Below, piece after piece: positions 21,916-33,119 of a stretch of 64,000 nucleotides of DNA; the stretch's first letter is position 1; every line of letters starts with the position of its first letter. The notes beneath the pieces are model-generated. The model saw nothing but the letters and a program-made list of their open reading frames with translations. It was not told the DNA's origin and did no database searches. Made by a program: the position numbers and the translations under genes. The stretch comes from Apoda limacodes (taxonomy: Eukaryota; Arthropoda; Insecta; Lepidoptera; Limacodidae), in assembly GCA_946406115.1 (NCBI GenBank), contig OX291547.1:13645001-13709000 (forward strand), read 5' to 3'.

Positions 21916-24900
21916 ACGATAGTTGTAGTGTGAATCGTTTCAACAAATTAGAGTTTTTCTTACATGTGGGCTGTACACGGGTGTTTTCGGTGTGAATTGA
22001 GCGCAAAGAGTTAGGATAGTGAAGTGGAGACGAGGAAGTCGTGATAAAGTTGAGAGACGGAGGAGAGGTGAGATATGTAGGCGGTAGAGGTTGTATACAA
22101 TATAGCAATTTTTCCAGGGTAAGCTATCGCGGCAACGTTCACCGATCCACGACCGTTTGTATAATATATAATAATAGGATTTTTCACATCTTATAATGTC
22201 TAATGATTTACATAATATGATATTCAATGTAGCTTATTATATATAACATACATTATTCATCCAAAAAATATAACTAAAAAAATCGATGAACAATAATAGG
22301 TAGTACAAATCAGCAAACGTAAAATGCAAAGTGCAATTGGCACTTGCATATGGGTGTACATAACTTTATAACATGTTTTCCATTTAGTCGCAGTTACCAG
22401 TTAACAGGTTCTCGTTAGCGGAACTTTTAATAGAATATTAAATAGGAAAACAACAAATTAAGGTTGTGTTGCAATAATCACACATTAGTATAAATACTCT
22501 ATTAATCAGTCCAGCCCTGACTTACTTTATACAGACTGTCAGGACCCCTCAAAGGGATATATTTTTCTGGCTCTGCTCCTTCATTTCATCACCTATAAGT
22601 TTAAAGCTGGGGATGACAAGCCTCAAATAATACATTTTAGTCCAAATAAACTGTATCATAAATAGTGTTGCAGGCCCATATCTGTCCACCACCATTGTGT
22701 AACACCACCTGTTATGCAGGACTAAATTGGTTGGTAAAAAGAAACTGTCTCCCACGTAATGATGTAGGTGTGTATTGCGCCACTAGTTATCCTATCCCTA
22801 TTGGGGATGAAAACCGTGAAGAATTCGTATACATACATTTTGACCAACTTAGTTTATCAAAGTACGTTTTAATTTTATTTAAGTGTCACGCTATGTTTTT
22901 TCGAACAGAGCGTAATAGCGGATGAAATAATATTGCAGCCTATTTGTAAATCTATGCTTGTGATTTCGTATAACTTTATGTTGCCAGAATGAAAGTCTTT
23001 AGAAATTAAACGAAAAATAAAAACAAAAACGGCGAAATTAATTCTTTCTTTCTACTTAGGTTACAAAATAGAAACATCGGTAATATAATGTTTAGATTTT
23101 ATTTGCTAATCCGTTTATGTGGCCAAAATAAACAATGAGGTACGTTATTTATTATTTTCCCACATTGCATACATGCACTTTTTTCTCTTTTCAATCATAC
23201 ATTTTCAATTAACCGTAATAAGATAGCTTTTGTCAGATGCCAAAACAAAAATAAAGGAACCACCAAACAGGGATAATAGATTAGTGTCCATTGCACATTA
23301 TATTTCATACAGTTATGGAAAAAAATCTTAACAGCTGAAAACATTTTAAAGACCATTAGCAGTGAAATGTGGTCTTAACTTGAAGTTAAGAAAAGGGCAC
23401 GTACTAGTGGGTGACATCACGTCGACTCCTCAGCCAGTGCACGTGACTACATTAATGCAAACAGATTTTACGAAGCATTTGTTATCTCTCTCGAAGGAAA
23501 CAAGACAAGAAATATTTTAAATCTTGCAAAATTTACTTGTTTTATGTTATTTTAACGCATTTTGTTAGCTTTTCTTTAATGTGGAATATATCAATACCTA
23601 CGCCCTACCAAATCTACGAATTGAGGCTGACCAGAAAAACTAATTGCGCAGGTAAAGCCGCGGGAAAAGATAACATTGTGTATGAATTTATTTTTAAATA
23701 TTTTATAGTTTTGGAACGACTACGAAGATATAGTCTAAAGTACGTTCGTTTGTAAATAAGTGGCAGAGAGCAACTAATTTGGACAGCATCTGGGTCGGTG
23801 ATTAAGAACATCTGCCTAAGTTCAATGTTGAAAGGCGGCGGATGAAAGTTGCTCCGCTCGTCTTGGGATCCATTTGGGGCTCCGGATTTTCCTAAACTTT
23901 CAATTAAAGAGTTGTTATGAACCACTTGGAATTATATTTTATTTTTTAGTTAAAACTGAAAGACACTTGTTTCGAATTTTAAAGATGATATGATATTTGG
24001 TAGCTTTATCCCTAAAACTTTTTTTAGTTGTAAAAGAACGTAGACGTAAGACACACGGTAGTGTTTCAGTCAAGTCATTTAATTAGTAATTAGTAATTTA
24101 TTTTAAATAAATTATTTTTTTGGTTTTTTTTTAAAGATAAGGATGACACCGGCCGTGTGTCACATTTATTTAGACGAACTCAATGATACACGAGTACATC
24201 TACACTATCATTGCACGAACTATTTAAAACAATCGGCTTCTGATCTCTACTTAGAATAAAGTGATTTAACATACAGACTTCTTATTTTGTATGTTTAGGA
24301 AGGTTCTCCAAGTTATTTGTTAAGTTAAAATTGTCACATTTTAATAAAAAATAAAATAAAATTAATAGGCTCATACAAGTGCATAGATGTATAATTATGT
24401 TTACAAGAAAATAAAATGATTTAACCTTACAAAAAGTTGATGGATGTTATCGATGGAGGTAAATGTAGTAAGTAGGTCAACAATAGCTAGATAGAATAAC
24501 AATGGAGGTTTGTGGTGATATTTTACAAAATGTGTCGAGGTATCAAAAGGCGGGTAAAAGGATAGTGTCGTTTGGTCTTGAACATAATTTAATATGGCAA
24601 CTCAGTCTTTTGTCGATAAAATGTAAGGAAGTTGAAAATTTATTTCTGTTTTACTTTAAAAAGGAATTAAATTAAAGAATAACTGACTACTAGGTCAATG
24701 AGATATTTGGAATATGCAAACAAAGCCCTATCATATGACACCCATTTTCCATGGCAACCCTACTTTTTGGTTTTACTCCCATTTTAAAAAACAAAAAATA
24801 CCCACGTCCCCAGTTTCAGGTTCCGATTCAGTAATCGTGGTTTTTCTTTACTGTCCCAATGAACTAGTTTTCCTAAAATTTTTATCCTTTCAGAAATCCA

Positions 24901-24990
24901 TGTTGCAACTTTGTTACCATCAATCAATGTTGTTACCTAAAATTTACGTAGAGATAGTTAAAGAAACTTAAAGAAGAATAAAACATACTT
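21916..24990. other. About 3 kb without confident features
   Basis: AT-rich DNA with several frames of 65-107 codons. The frames at 22665-22925 (plus) and 23614-23925 (minus) have the most protein-like composition, but no motif, signal peptide or repeat relation was recognised, and neither shows splice sites that would extend it. They are not annotated as genes. Confidence 0.4.
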
Positions 24991-25001
24991 TTCCTAAAAC
25001 A

Positions 25002-25098
25002 TTCTACGATAAGCGACCATATGTTCTTTGAGACAAATCGTACTTGCAGTGCAGTATCAGAGAGCAACCCCCCTGGTCGAGCGGTCAATTAAATTATA
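25002..25098 (+). repeat. Direct repeat, copy 1
   Basis: ATAAGCGACCATATGTTCTTTGAGACAAATC and GTATCAGAGAGCAACCC...GTCGAGCGGTC recur with small changes at 25360-25477. The copies lie on either side of the inverted-repeat element at 25217-25364. Confidence 0.65.
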
Positions 25099-25216
25099 AA
25101 TAATTTTTAAGAGTAAAAAAAAAAACGATATTTGAATATGGCGAATTGGCGGCAAAATTACCTAACTATTTTTATTATTGTTAATACAGTTGTTAATATA
25201 ATTAGTTTTTTTACAC

Positions 25217-25364
25217 GCATGTTTGAGAAAAGCACCATAAAAGCTTTGGCCTCAACTGAGCATATCCGGACTCAGTGATGCGTGCCTCGGCCCTCATACT
25301 CACGATCGCCCGGTTATGCTGCGTTTGCGTGCCTCGACAGTAATGTACTATTTCTCAAACATGC
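25217..25364. mobile_element. 148-bp inverted-repeat (MITE-like) element
   Basis: Perfect 14-base terminal inverted repeats: GCATGTTTGAGAAA at 25217-25230 and TTTCTCAAACATGC at 25351-25364. The core is much more GC-rich than the surroundings (GATGCGTGCCTCGGCCCTC, GCGTTTGCGTGCCTCGAC) and carries GGCCTCAACTGAGC and GGACTCAGT. It has the layout of a dispersed lepidopteran repeat with fixed inverted ends. No coding capacity and no clear target-site duplication. Confidence 0.7.
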
Positions 25365-25477
25365 TAGGATATGCGACCATATCTTGCATAAGATTCTTTG
25401 GGATAAATCGAACTTGCAGTATCAGAGAGCGACCCAAATGTTTTATCCGTCCGCTCGACCACTCGAGCGGTCAAATA
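25360..25477 (+). repeat. Direct repeat, copy 2
   Basis: ATATGCGACCATATCTTGC, TTCTTTGGGATAAATC and GTATCAGAGAGCGACCC...CTCGAGCGGTC match 25002-25098 with an extra 13-base block and an extended palindromic CGCTCGACCACTCGAGCG. Confidence 0.65.
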
Positions 25478-25549
25478 TAAAATTTAAAAATGGAACGAAC
25501 TTTTTTAAACCCGAAAATTGATAAGTAAAAATGTTAACTCATCTGTTGT

Positions 25550-25592
25550 TAGTAACAGAAAGGGCAGAACAACGTCTGCCGGGTCAGCTTGT
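25550..25592 (+). mobile_element. Helitron-like 3' end, fragment
   Basis: AACAACGTCTGCCGGGTCAGCTTGT fits the recurrent 3' terminus of lepidopteran Helitron-like elements (normally GTCTGCCGGGTCAGCTAGT), with CTAG mutated to CTTG. The 5' side is not resolved. Confidence 0.5.
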
Positions 25593-26251
25593 ATAAAATA
25601 AAATCTCTATTCAATCATAATTAAATATTTAAATCCAAGCAAACGGAGTCACAAAATATGACTCATATAAATTTATATTAATATTTTTGGTAGGCGGCTC
25701 ACGTTTGAAATAAGTAAGCCGGTGAGCTCTTAATAATTTAATCATTTAGTCATACCTCAGCTGGGTTGTATAGAGGCTTTTAGTATAAATATGCAAATTA
25801 AGTACACGGAAGGTAGGTAAAGTGTAATAGTATTATGTAACTTTTTTACTGCAATAGTGATTATGTACACAAAAGTTTACAATTTATTCTGAGAATCACT
25901 TGTAAAAACTGTATTTAGTTTAGGTTTTACATAGAAATTTATGTAAATTTAATGTTTTACATAGAAGTTACTTTCTGCGGTTTAACTAATGTAAATTTTT
26001 ACGTTATGCTAAAAAGGAACCTACCTTTTTCATAATATCGTTATAGGTATAATCGCTATAATAACGGAATTGAAGGTTTTCTGTTTGTTGTGTCTCATCG
26101 TTTATTTTAAAACATCTCTCATACAATCCTTGTCGCGACAAATACGAATACGACAAAATAATGAATTAGCCAAATATATCGAGATGTTATCAGGCGAGAC
26201 TCCGTCATACTTGTGGCAATTTATTTTTATTTATATTCTTAGATACTATTA

Positions 26252-26550
26252 TATAATATAATATTATAAATAGAATGTTTGGCGAGTTTGATTGTATGTT
26301 TGTCCGTCTTTCACGTGTCGTGTCGTTACCGAAACCTAACCAACTAAAAAAATAAAGAGAAACACAAGACCCGGAAAAATGTATATCAAAAAATCCGCAG
26401 GAATAACTATAACCAAATCGTTTGTGGATGAGGTATAGCTACAGGTATAGCTTGCTATAGCATACTTGCTTACTATAATTAAGGAGTTGTCGTGAAATCT
26501 CACGACTATAAACGAATTTAGCGCGGGTGGAGCCGCGAGAAATAGATAGT
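26252..26550 (+). mobile_element. Helitron-like non-autonomous element
   Basis: The 5' side is ATAATATTATAAATAGAATG, similar to the CTAATATTATAAA start of this class. The 3' side is a hairpin GCGCGGGTGGAGCCGCG (26520-26536) followed by GAGAAATAGATAGT, where the expected CTAGT reads ATAGT. The hairpin is shared with the element ending at 11136. An 83-codon minus-strand frame inside is a chance frame. Confidence 0.6.
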
Positions 26551-26994
26551 AGTTCCTATCTTGATTATATTTATAAGAAAATTTCATCTCATAGTTCAGC
26601 CTAAAAGTTTTATAAGGTCCATTTGTTAGTAGTTACTCGTCAATGCTACAAAATTAAGCGGTAAAGATTTTTCCATAGCACGTAAAGCTCGCTAGTAGCA
26701 AAGTGAAAGTTTGACGTGAGGCAACGAAAAGCACTGTTGCTTCGCTGCTTGGCATTGTATGTGTCTTGATGATAGATCTTAATTATACTTTCAGAGCTAT
26801 GTAGTAGAGATTTATGTTAAAAATACTGTAGTAGGTATATTAAAATACACGCTTTGGTACAAGAAATCCAGATATTAACATTCCTGAAGAAATTAGCATC
26901 TAAAAAGGGAAACTAATTGCTTTTAATTTATAAAGTAAGTATTCAAAATAATAGTCATAATAATTTGCACGACATATATGTAAGTACATAATGA

Positions 26995-27075
26995 CTTACA
27001 CACAGCGCCGTCTGATCCCAAACCAAGCAAAGCTTGTGCTATGGATACCAGAAAACTATTAAAAATAAATATTTT
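26995..27075 (-). repeat. SINE 3' body fragment
   Basis: On the minus strand CTGGTATCCATAGCACAAGC, TTTGCTTGGTTTGGGATCAG matches the 3' body of the SINEs at 42.03 and 60.05 kb. The tRNA-like head is not attached. Confidence 0.65.
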
Positions 27076-27179
27076 ATAGTGCGAATAAAATATGAAAACC
27101 AAATTGCTTGGTATACTATCACCATCGATCTAGTTACTCACACATTTAAAATTACAGAAATAACGAAAATCAATTCTTC

Positions 27180-27265
27180 CGTTAAAAATTGACTCAATGG
27201 TAAGAGCTTTGAAAACTAATCAATTAGGCGAAGGTTCAAATCCTGATGGCGCCAGGTCTTTTAGT
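27180..27265 (+). repeat. tRNA-like sequence with a B box
   Basis: GACTCAATGGTAAGAGC resembles a D-arm region, and 35 bases on a perfect B box GGTTCAAATCC is followed by TGATGGCGCCAGG. The A box is a poor match and no acceptor stem forms, so a decayed SINE head or tRNA pseudogene is more likely than a tRNA gene. Confidence 0.45.
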
Positions 27266-28490
27266 TGTTTTGATAAGATTTTATTGAACTATTAAAAAAT
27301 TACCAATAATATTATGCTAATTTAAGTAAATAATAATAATTTAAGTTCGTAAAGAGCTTAAACTTAAAACGAATTAAGGTCAGCAATGAAGTTAGCTACG
27401 ATCACCAGAAAGGGAGCCATTTTTCTTTGTTATTGCTGTTTTATTAGCATGAGTGCTTGTACCGAATATTGAAAACATGCTTTGCTATTTTTTAATATAA
27501 ATAAAATGCAAGTTAATATAAATGCGTTTATTATACAAAAAAGGAGACGATGCATATTATTGAGGAGTTATTTAAATTACAACATCTTCAATTTGCAAAC
27601 AAACTGGTTCCATTTATAAATATTGTCTTTATTGTTAATGAAATTCAATAAATTTATGATTACATTTATTTATAATATTTATTTTTCATATCTGCAAAAT
27701 TCAGAAATGATATATCAATCTTGCTATAGTTTTTTAGAATTACAATAATGTTATTAAATAATACAGCACGGATGTGGAGAATGGGGGAGATTTGATGTTT
27801 ACAATATGTAACAGCAGCTGGTTTCGTAGAAATGTTGGAAAATATTCTATTGCTCGATACAACAACACACATCGTTCGATGCATAGTAGAGGAAAAAGTT
27901 TGCAGAATAACTAAATAAATAAGGAACTATTTTTTTTGTAATGACAACTTTCAATAACTTTCTAAGTATTTAAGTCATAGCATAATAAGTTGTTTGTATT
28001 CTTCAAAATTAACCGAAAGGCTTAATTATTTGATACTCTATTAGAAATAAGCTTCAATTTTCTTTACAAAAATGAATATTTAAGCTACATTAATCTTTAA
28101 AAATTTAACATAAGTTAAGTTAAGTTAAGTTTATTAAAATAAGGTAGGTAGCTAATGTTATTATTATAACATGCGGTAAGTAAATGTAAAAAACATTTTT
28201 TTTTTAATAAACTAGACTATATAATGTTTCTAATGTGTTTTTTTTGTTTTTCTAATGTGTACCACTACAGTAAAGGTAACGCTGCTGACGGAATCGCGGA
28301 TGAGTTCCTGCGGCCCGCCGCCCCCCGCGGAGGTGCGAGAAGAAATTCTGTTGGTTTTAGTCGGTAATAGTCAAACATAACTTGTTCGCTGTCCTCGCAG
28401 CTCATAGGTATCCATAAGGATTTTAAACGCAAAAAAAAATGTGACTTTATATTAAATTCAACATGGCGTATATAGCTTGTTGAGTATTAA
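27266..28490. other. AT-rich stretch with a GC-rich island at 28.27-28.35 kb
   Basis: Mostly AT-rich without features. A short GC-rich patch (GCGGCCCGCCGCCCCCCGCGG, about 28310-28330) stands out but is not part of any frame I recognise. A (TTAAG)n-like run, AAGTTAAGTTAAGTTAAG, lies at about 28110-28128. Confidence 0.4.
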
Positions 28491-28498
28491 AAAAAAAT

Positions 28499-28951
28499 CT
28501 GCCATGTGCGAGTCGGACTCGTGCAGGAAGGGTTCCGTACCATTATCTATAAGAACGGCAAAAAAATCACGTTTGTTTTATGGCAAAATATTTGTTTAAA
28601 ATTAAAATTTAAGCCCCCTCCCCTTAAATAATTGTTTTATTTTTATTCAATTATTTATTTTGAAAGTGACTATAAAACTAAATATCCTGTGAATAACCTG
28701 TTGCCGTTATCAATATCGAGAAAAACGAGCAAAAAAATCATGGTTGTTGTATAGGAGCCCCCTTGAATATTTATTTTGTTGTTTAGTATTTGTTGTTATA
28801 GCGACATCAAAAATACATCTTCTGTGAAAATTTCAACTGTCTAACTATCACGGTTCGTTAGATACAGCCTGGTTACAGACGGAAGGACGGACGGTCGGGA
28901 GTCTTAGTAATAGGGTTCCGCTAATTACCCTTTGGGTATGGAACCCTAAAA
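28499..28951 (+). repeat. Dispersed element of the GTGCGAGTCGGACTC family
   Basis: Starts CATGTGCGAGTCGGACTCGTG, AGGGTTCCGTACC, and ends CCTTTGGGTATGGAACCCTAAAAA. In between are AAAAAATCACGTTTGTTTTATGG, GAAAATTTCAACTGTC and GTCTTAGTAATAGGGTTCC. A minus-strand copy lies at 32715-33117 and a decayed plus copy at 57375-57817. The family is widespread in Lepidoptera; its class is not obvious from the sequence, since it has no coding region and only short complementary ends (GGGTTCCGTACC near the start, GGTATGGAACCC at the end). Confidence 0.8.
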
Positions 28952-29949
28952 ATGATTTCGAAAATGTATAATTTATATTTTTTATGTATAATTAAGCAAT
29001 CTATGTACATACATATGTTTATTAGCATGTTCATATGTTCCCGTCTGAAGATCGTATTTTGACACATCAGGTGTCATTAGCTTTACCATAGTGGTGCACG
29101 TATCTAAGGCTATGTTACGTCTAATAAAATTTTAAAACCGCACAAAAATTAAATTAAAAACTCGAAAACCAGAAGTTAAAAGTGACGTGTGTTGTACCGA
29201 ATGAAAAGTCTCGATGAGAATGTTCCAAATTTATTATATACATATTGGGTAGTAGGATTCTAGTTTTTAAACTTCCACTTGTTACTTAACGAAATAAAGT
29301 CACTTGATAAAAAAAATAAAGAAACAGATGTTGTCACTGAATTGACAGATAGTAATGTAAATGTGTGATTGAGTGATTACAGTCATAGATGCGTTATTGC
29401 CCGTGACTGTACGTTTGCGTTATGCTTAAAATGCGTTATTGATTAATTCAATTACAAATTTATTATTATTTTTTATTATTTTTTATTTACTTGTATAGCT
29501 ACATACTGCATACGTACTTAAGGTGACTAATATTGAAAGCTTTTCAAGTGCGAATTGGACTCTTACATCAATACTTTCTCTATTATGTCTTGATTACCTA
29601 AATAGATATTCTATGTAAACTGTATTTAAAAAGATTTTTATTTTTTTTAAATAAATTACTTTGTCCTGTTTAAAATAAATATATTACATTTATCATTTAT
29701 TTCAACTGACTAATTGACTGATATATCAACGCAGAACTCATATACCTGAACCCAGAAACTTTAAATTTTGTTTTACTTTCAGTTTCCTGTCATAACGTAT
29801 AGGTGAGCACCAAGAAAGAATTTTGCAAAATTTATCCCTTCTAGTGAAATGGGGCTAAATTTGTATTCGTATCTAAATTCGTCTTTCTGTCGCATAGTGT
29901 GAAAAAAATGGTATTTGGCCTTAAGGTTAAAAAAATAAAGATTACCACA

Positions 29950-30068
29950 TTAAAAAAAATGTTGGTGCTTTGTATGTAAATTCCGATATTTTTATAGGTA
30001 AAACTATAAACAGTTAAAAGCTATCTTGTTTTTTAAAAAAACCACGAGGACGAAGTAGAATATGCTAG
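29950..30068 (+). mobile_element. Helitron-like 3' end
   Basis: AAACTATAAACAGTTAAAAGC, then CCACGAGGACGAAGTAGAATATG and CTAG (30065-30068) followed by T. The same block ends at 824 and, on the minus strand, at 34343. Confidence 0.55.
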
Positions 30069-30098
30069 TTAGCTATAAAAATAGCGTGTAGGTACATG

Positions 30099-30203
30099 AA
30101 ATTTTTGTATACATAGATAATAATATAGGTAATATTGTGCCTGTTGTGGTTTTATTTGTTTATAAAATTTTTGTATACATAGATAATAATATAGGTAATA
30201 TTG
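30099..30203 (+). repeat. Two 39-base direct repeats, 66-base period
   Basis: AAATTTTTGTATACATAGAT and the following 19 bases at 30099-30137 recur identically at 30165-30203. Exact identity over 39 bases points to a recent small duplication. Confidence 0.85.
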
Positions 30204-30614
30204 CGAAAGCTCGAGTTAAGGTTAAATTTTTTATCATTAAGTTGATAAGTTAAATTTTGGTAAGTTGATGTTGCTAAGACTACGTTACGAAACCTTAAAA
30301 ATCTAAAGGTCTTCATTTCTACGTAAAAAAATATCAAGTACATAGGTTACTTAATTAAACATAATTTAAAATTATTTATGATTTCTTAACTAAATGATTT
30401 TATAACAAAAGATATTATATAGGATGTATAAAAACATTGCTTATATTTTTAAGTATTATTGAGAATAGCCATGAAAAAAAAAGGCGAACTTGAATGTGTC
30501 AGCTTTAGCTTTTATATTTTTAATATGTGTAACCAAAAAATCTTACAATTTTACTTTTTCTTATCAATATCATCTTAGCTTTTTTTATATTGCTAATAAT
30601 AACGATAAAATGAC

Positions 30615-30818
30615 AAGTGGGTACAGTGCAGTTTCAGAGAAACTTCCTCCCACGAACACATGGGTTGTGGAATGAGCTCCCTGCCAAGGACTACAGTATG
30701 AGGTTCTTCAAGAAAGAAGTTATTTGATTTTTGAAGAGTCGGCGATGGTGACCGCTTATCATCAGGTAGACCGTCTGCTTTTTTGCCACCTTAGTGATAT
30801 GGGGAAAAAAAAAAAAAC
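30615..30818 (+). mobile_element. CR1/jockey-like LINE 3' end, plus strand
   Basis: Translation gives QFQRNFLPRT, LWNELPA, KDYSMRFFKKEV, then the 3' tail GGTGACCGCTTATCATCAGG, GCCACCTTAGTGATAT and an A run (30805-30818). It is the same family as the LINE at 5712-8060, 5'-truncated. About 30 bases of coding sequence before the tail are lost relative to that copy. The 61- and 60-codon frames starting at 30490 and 30724 are by-products. Confidence 0.85.
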
Positions 30819-31554
30819 GTTCTTACTGGAGGACATGCAACGTTTATTTGTATTGCATTTTCACGAGAACCCAAAGTGCGCTGCAACACAATTGGTTAAC
30901 GAATAGATGGCAAATATTGGCTTCTAGATTTTGCGTAACCAAAAGGACAGACATATTCTTGCAAGTTAAAAAAAAATCTTTAAATAATAAAAGGTTACTT
31001 TCTGAAAACAATATTTTACCATCGGTAATTCTAATTGAGACGCACACTAAAATACGTCAACATTTTCCCGATACAAAAGCTGTTTGTGCTAAATATATGA
31101 TAATAATAATATATCATCACGATACTTATCCCCGAAGTAGTGATTAGAGATGGTATCAACGTATATCCGTAACATACACGTTTCACCGATGCGCGGTGGT
31201 ATTCCGTCCCACAAACTGAGTCAAGACAACTTTACATTAAACAAATTGTAACAATATTTGAGACGTTTGACATAGTAGCCGCACACTCTACCACTGCGGC
31301 ACTCGGTCTTCTGTGCTAAATATAATACAAACAAATAAGCATGGACTATATTGAAGTGATTTTTACAAAAACAACATATCTAAATTACATCTCATCGTTC
31401 AAGAAACAATAAAAACTCTATTCCTTTTATAATATTATTTTCTGTACCTTGATTGTTTTTATTATGTGTAAATAAATGACTCTAGACTTACAATTAAATT
31501 AAATTATGGTGTTACTTCTTCTGTAAGTTAAGTTTGTTAATGTAATAAACTTTT

Positions 31555-31850
31555 GGCAACATAATTCTAAAAAAGACATATACTCGCTACAAGAATTTCT
31601 GTAACGACTTATTAAAACGTTTAAAACGAGAATATGAGCGAAATGAACTACAGAAAAATTCCAATAACCCTAAAATGACATGGAAAGTAATAAATAGCAT
31701 CATTAATAATAATACTGACAAACGTCCACAATTAGAACTCCTTAACTCAGAAAAATCGCCAAATATGCAATGCAGTGAACCAGATTAACAGCTATTTTGC
31801 AGCAGTAGGAAAAGATTTGGTGTCGGTCTCGTGTCCCCCCTGATGGTTCC
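31555..31850 (+). mobile_element. LINE linker fragment (second LINE family)
   Basis: The plus-strand translation reads RYKNFCNDLLKRLKREYERN, then PKMTWKVINSIIN, and after a frameshift near 31760 INSYFAAVGKDL. These are the blocks between endonuclease and reverse transcriptase in CR1/L2-like LINEs. The reverse transcriptase itself is missing: the next 200 bases lead into a C-terminal piece. Confidence 0.8.
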
Positions 31851-31904
31851 CCTGGGGGAGACATCATAATTTTAAAAGTACTGTTATCTCCCCTAGATTC
31901 CATT

Positions 31905-32070
31905 ATCTAGAACTTCTTTTATACGTAAATTCCAATGTTACCTCGGCCGAATGCTTTACAATAAACTTAACAAAGCTATTAATATTTATCATCTCAATTA
32001 TTTTAATTGCAAAACGATCCTGACAAAATGGCTGAAAACTAAAAACTACCACGAAATCGTGCAAAAAAAA
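31905..32070 (+). mobile_element. Probable LINE C-terminal fragment
   Basis: A frame reading RMLYNKLNKAIN, then KTILTKWLKTKNYHEIV looks like the LYNxLP and KxWL blocks that close LINE ORF2 proteins. It follows the linker fragment in the same orientation, so one insertion with a large internal deletion is likely. The A-rich run at 32065-32110 may be its tail, and the CA microsatellite grows out of it. The 114-codon frame that spans this region continues into the microsatellite. Confidence 0.6.
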
Positions 32071-32107
32071 AAACAAATTAATAATAAAATAAACATAAAC
32101 ACCCTCA

Positions 32108-32109
<2 letters not shown>

Positions 32110-32149
<40 letters not shown>
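32110..32149 (+). repeat. (AC)n microsatellite
   Basis: About 20 uninterrupted AC units. The open frames on both strands that read poly-Thr-His or poly-Cys-Val here are artefacts of the repeat. Confidence 0.95.
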
Positions 32150-32152
<3 letters not shown>

Positions 32153-32714
32153 TTGAATGCTACTTGTATTTTATTTTAATAATCTTATATTATTTGCTAT
32201 TGATTCATTATTTCGTAATAAATATTCTTAGGTTCTTAGTTTTAGTGGTAACGTACATAATTAGCTACTTTACTAATCGGCAACCTGTTGCATAGAACGA
32301 GTTACAAGTACAAGTCATCAATACCATTAGGCATTACCCTCCAATATTATTTTACCTTACTTTACTTTTACTGGTAACTAACAAGGTCATTTTAAATTTT
32401 ATAACATCTATAATGTTGGTTATTAATATCAATTTTATGTTATGTAATATTTTGTATTTTTGTCGTTACCTCGGTACTAGTACCTAACTTTTGTCATGGG
32501 TCATTATCACTGGAAGAGACTAGCATCTAAAATACAGGCTAGGCCTAGTTTAGTTGCTGGTGGCCCACAAAATATGTTACATTACTATTTACCTGATAAG
32601 TATTCTTAATGTAAACAATGTACTTTTTTGAAAAAAGCACATTTTATTTCTCAAAATGAAACACATTTCAATTAAAATTTATATGACTATTTACTAGGAA
32701 TTTAATTTTTTTAA

Positions 32715-33117
32715 TTTTTAGGGTTCCGTACCCAAAAGGGTAATAAGCAAAACCCTATTACTAAGACTTCGCTGTCCCGTCCGTCTGTTACCAGACTCTA
32801 TCTCATGAACCGTGATAGTAAAACAGTTGAAATTTTCATAGAAGATGAATTTCTGTTGCCGCAATAACAACAAATATTAAAAAACAGAATATAAGGGGGC
32901 TCCCATACAACAAACGTGATTTTTTGCTCGATATTGATAACGGCAACAGGTAGACGCTTAAAATATATTCTCAGAATATTTAGTTATATAGTCATTATAA
33001 AAATAAATAATTAAATTAAAATAACACAAATATTTAAGGGGGGCTCCCATACAACAAACGTGATTTTTTTGCCGTTTTTATAGATAATGCGAGTCCAACT
33101 CGCACTTGGCCGATTTT
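32715..33117 (-). repeat. Dispersed element of the GTGCGAGTCGGACTC family, minus copy
   Basis: On the minus strand it starts ATCGGCCAAGTGCGAGTTGGACTCG and ends CTTTTGGGTACGGAACCCTAAAAA. Central blocks ATCACGTTTGTTGTATGGGAGC and GAAAATTTCAACTGTT are present, the first of them twice (about 33050 and 32900), as an internal duplication. Confidence 0.8.
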
Positions 33118-33119
33118 TA

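Noticed and set aside
21785..22227. Overlapping minus-strand frames of 107 and 95 codons
   Set aside because: They overlap each other and the SINE-like repeat; amino-acid content follows base composition.
27180..27265. Functional tRNA gene
   Set aside because: Perfect B box but poor A box and no acceptor stem.
31951..32295. 114-codon gene
   Set aside because: The frame runs through the CA microsatellite (poly-Thr/His) and its first third is a LINE relic.
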